A DNA stretch of 18,840 nucleotides from an uncultured Collinsella sp. Its GTDB lineage: Bacteria > Actinomycetota > Coriobacteriia > Coriobacteriales > Coriobacteriaceae. The stretch lies in NCBI GenBank assembly GCA_900544385.1, contig UQVD01000038.1, positions 1 to 18,840 on the forward strand. The letters run 5' to 3'. Position 1 is the first letter of the stretch. Every line of letters begins with the position of its first letter. The notes beneath the pieces were generated by a model that was not told the DNA's origin, did not search any database, and saw nothing but the letters and a program-made list of their open reading frames with translations. Shown one piece after another: positions 18,612 to 18,840 of the stretch. The translations under genes were made by a program, and so were the position numbers.

Positions 18612-18639
18612 ACTATATGTCGCTACAAGGCAGAGACAA
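18612..18639 (-). promoter_or_regulatory. Predicted galU promoter
   Basis: On the minus strand TTGTCT (18634-18639) and TATAGT (18612-18617) are separated by 16 bases. The -10 matches the consensus at five of six bases. A start near 18605 would give a leader of about 90 bases containing the two hairpins. The rest of the 314-base gap between galU and the upstream stop (18640-18762) shows no gene I can support. Confidence 0.55.
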
Positions 18640-18762
18640 TTCTTCAGCAGGTCAACGCAAATTATTGCTCGAATGGTGCAATTTTATTGCCCAACGGCAG
18701 GGTGCCCGATACGACGCAAATCACAGAACATGGCAGTTTGAGCTACCGATGTCGAGGGACCG

Positions 18763-18801
18763 AAAAACAAAAAAGACGGGGCTCGCAATGCGAACCCCGT
18801 C
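18763..18801 (-). terminator. Intrinsic terminator of the gene entering from the right edge
   Basis: A twelve-pair stem (GACGGGGCTCGC at 18775-18786 with GCGAACCCCGTC at 18790-18801, one G-U pair in the minus-strand RNA) has a three-base loop and is followed by TTTTTTGTTTTTC. It ends the transcript upstream of galU. Confidence 0.92.
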
Positions 18802-18829
18802 TGCAAAGAAATCTGGCGAGAAAGCCTGA

Positions 18830-18840
18830 TTACTTGAGGG
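18830..18840 (-). CDS. Last codons of an upstream minus-strand gene (possibly rplL)
   Basis: Only 11 bases are in the window. On the minus strand they read ...CTC AAG TAA, that is Leu-Lys-stop, 29 bases before a strong terminator. In most bacteria the gene upstream of rpoB is rplL (L7/L12), whose product often ends in a hydrophobic residue plus lysine, so this could be its end. The identity rests on gene order alone. Confidence 0.4.

Noticed and set aside
18415..18829. Open frames on the plus strand upstream of galU
   Set aside because: They overlap the galU start, promoter, leader hairpins and an upstream terminator, and show no protein-like features.

Overview
This window reads as the core chromosome of a GC-rich, Gram-positive-type actinobacterium. 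The S12, beta and beta' sequences are closest in character to Actinobacteria, and the gene order together with the FabK-type enoyl reductase suggests the Coriobacteriia, Collinsella-like. That placement is my inference from the sequence; no search was run. Nearly every gene lies on the minus strand, so transcription runs from high to low coordinates. Only birA is on the plus strand.

Layout in transcription order. The last codons and terminator of an upstream gene lie at the right edge (possibly rplL). Next is galU (17607-18515) with its own promoter, structured leader and terminator, then rpoB (13828-17319) and rpoC (9346-13821), packed end to end and closed by a terminator. A two-gene module follows: an ECF sigma factor (8627-9145) and a single-pass membrane protein, probably its anti-sigma factor (7600-8676). 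The module has an ECF-type promoter and its own terminator and is flanked by an inverted pair of 37-bp repeats. After a gene-free stretch holding a 139-bp nested palindrome and a good promoter comes a str operon, rpsL-rpsG-fusA-rpsJ (3663-7075), ending in a terminator. It lacks tuf, and rpsJ is cut off from the rest of the S10 cluster. Left of this is birA (2771-3547, plus strand), diverging from a fatty-acid operon fabH-acpP-fabK-fabD that runs off the left edge. BirA and the fab genes fit one theme: BirA would biotinylate the acetyl-CoA carboxylase carrier that supplies malonyl-CoA to FabD, FabH and the ACP cycle.

The most notable content is inside RNA polymerase itself. The beta' subunit continues about 230 residues beyond the usual C-terminus. 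This extension holds a helix-hairpin-helix domain that aligns with the C-terminal domain of the RNA polymerase alpha subunit, and it keeps the equivalents of four DNA-contacting residues (E. coli alpha R265, N268, G296, K298). In beta, the normally near-invariant segment just after the rifampicin region (fork loop 2) is replaced by an unrelated, basic 16-residue stretch. S12 carries arginine at position 88, a residue known as a streptomycin-resistance substitution in other bacteria. Together these suggest a lineage-specific transcription and translation apparatus.

Smaller regulatory signals include paired 18-bp direct repeats upstream of fabH, a LexA-box-like palindrome upstream of rpoB, and TTG starts for both rpsL and rpsJ. 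I saw no tRNA, rRNA, CRISPR array, transposase or prophage gene.
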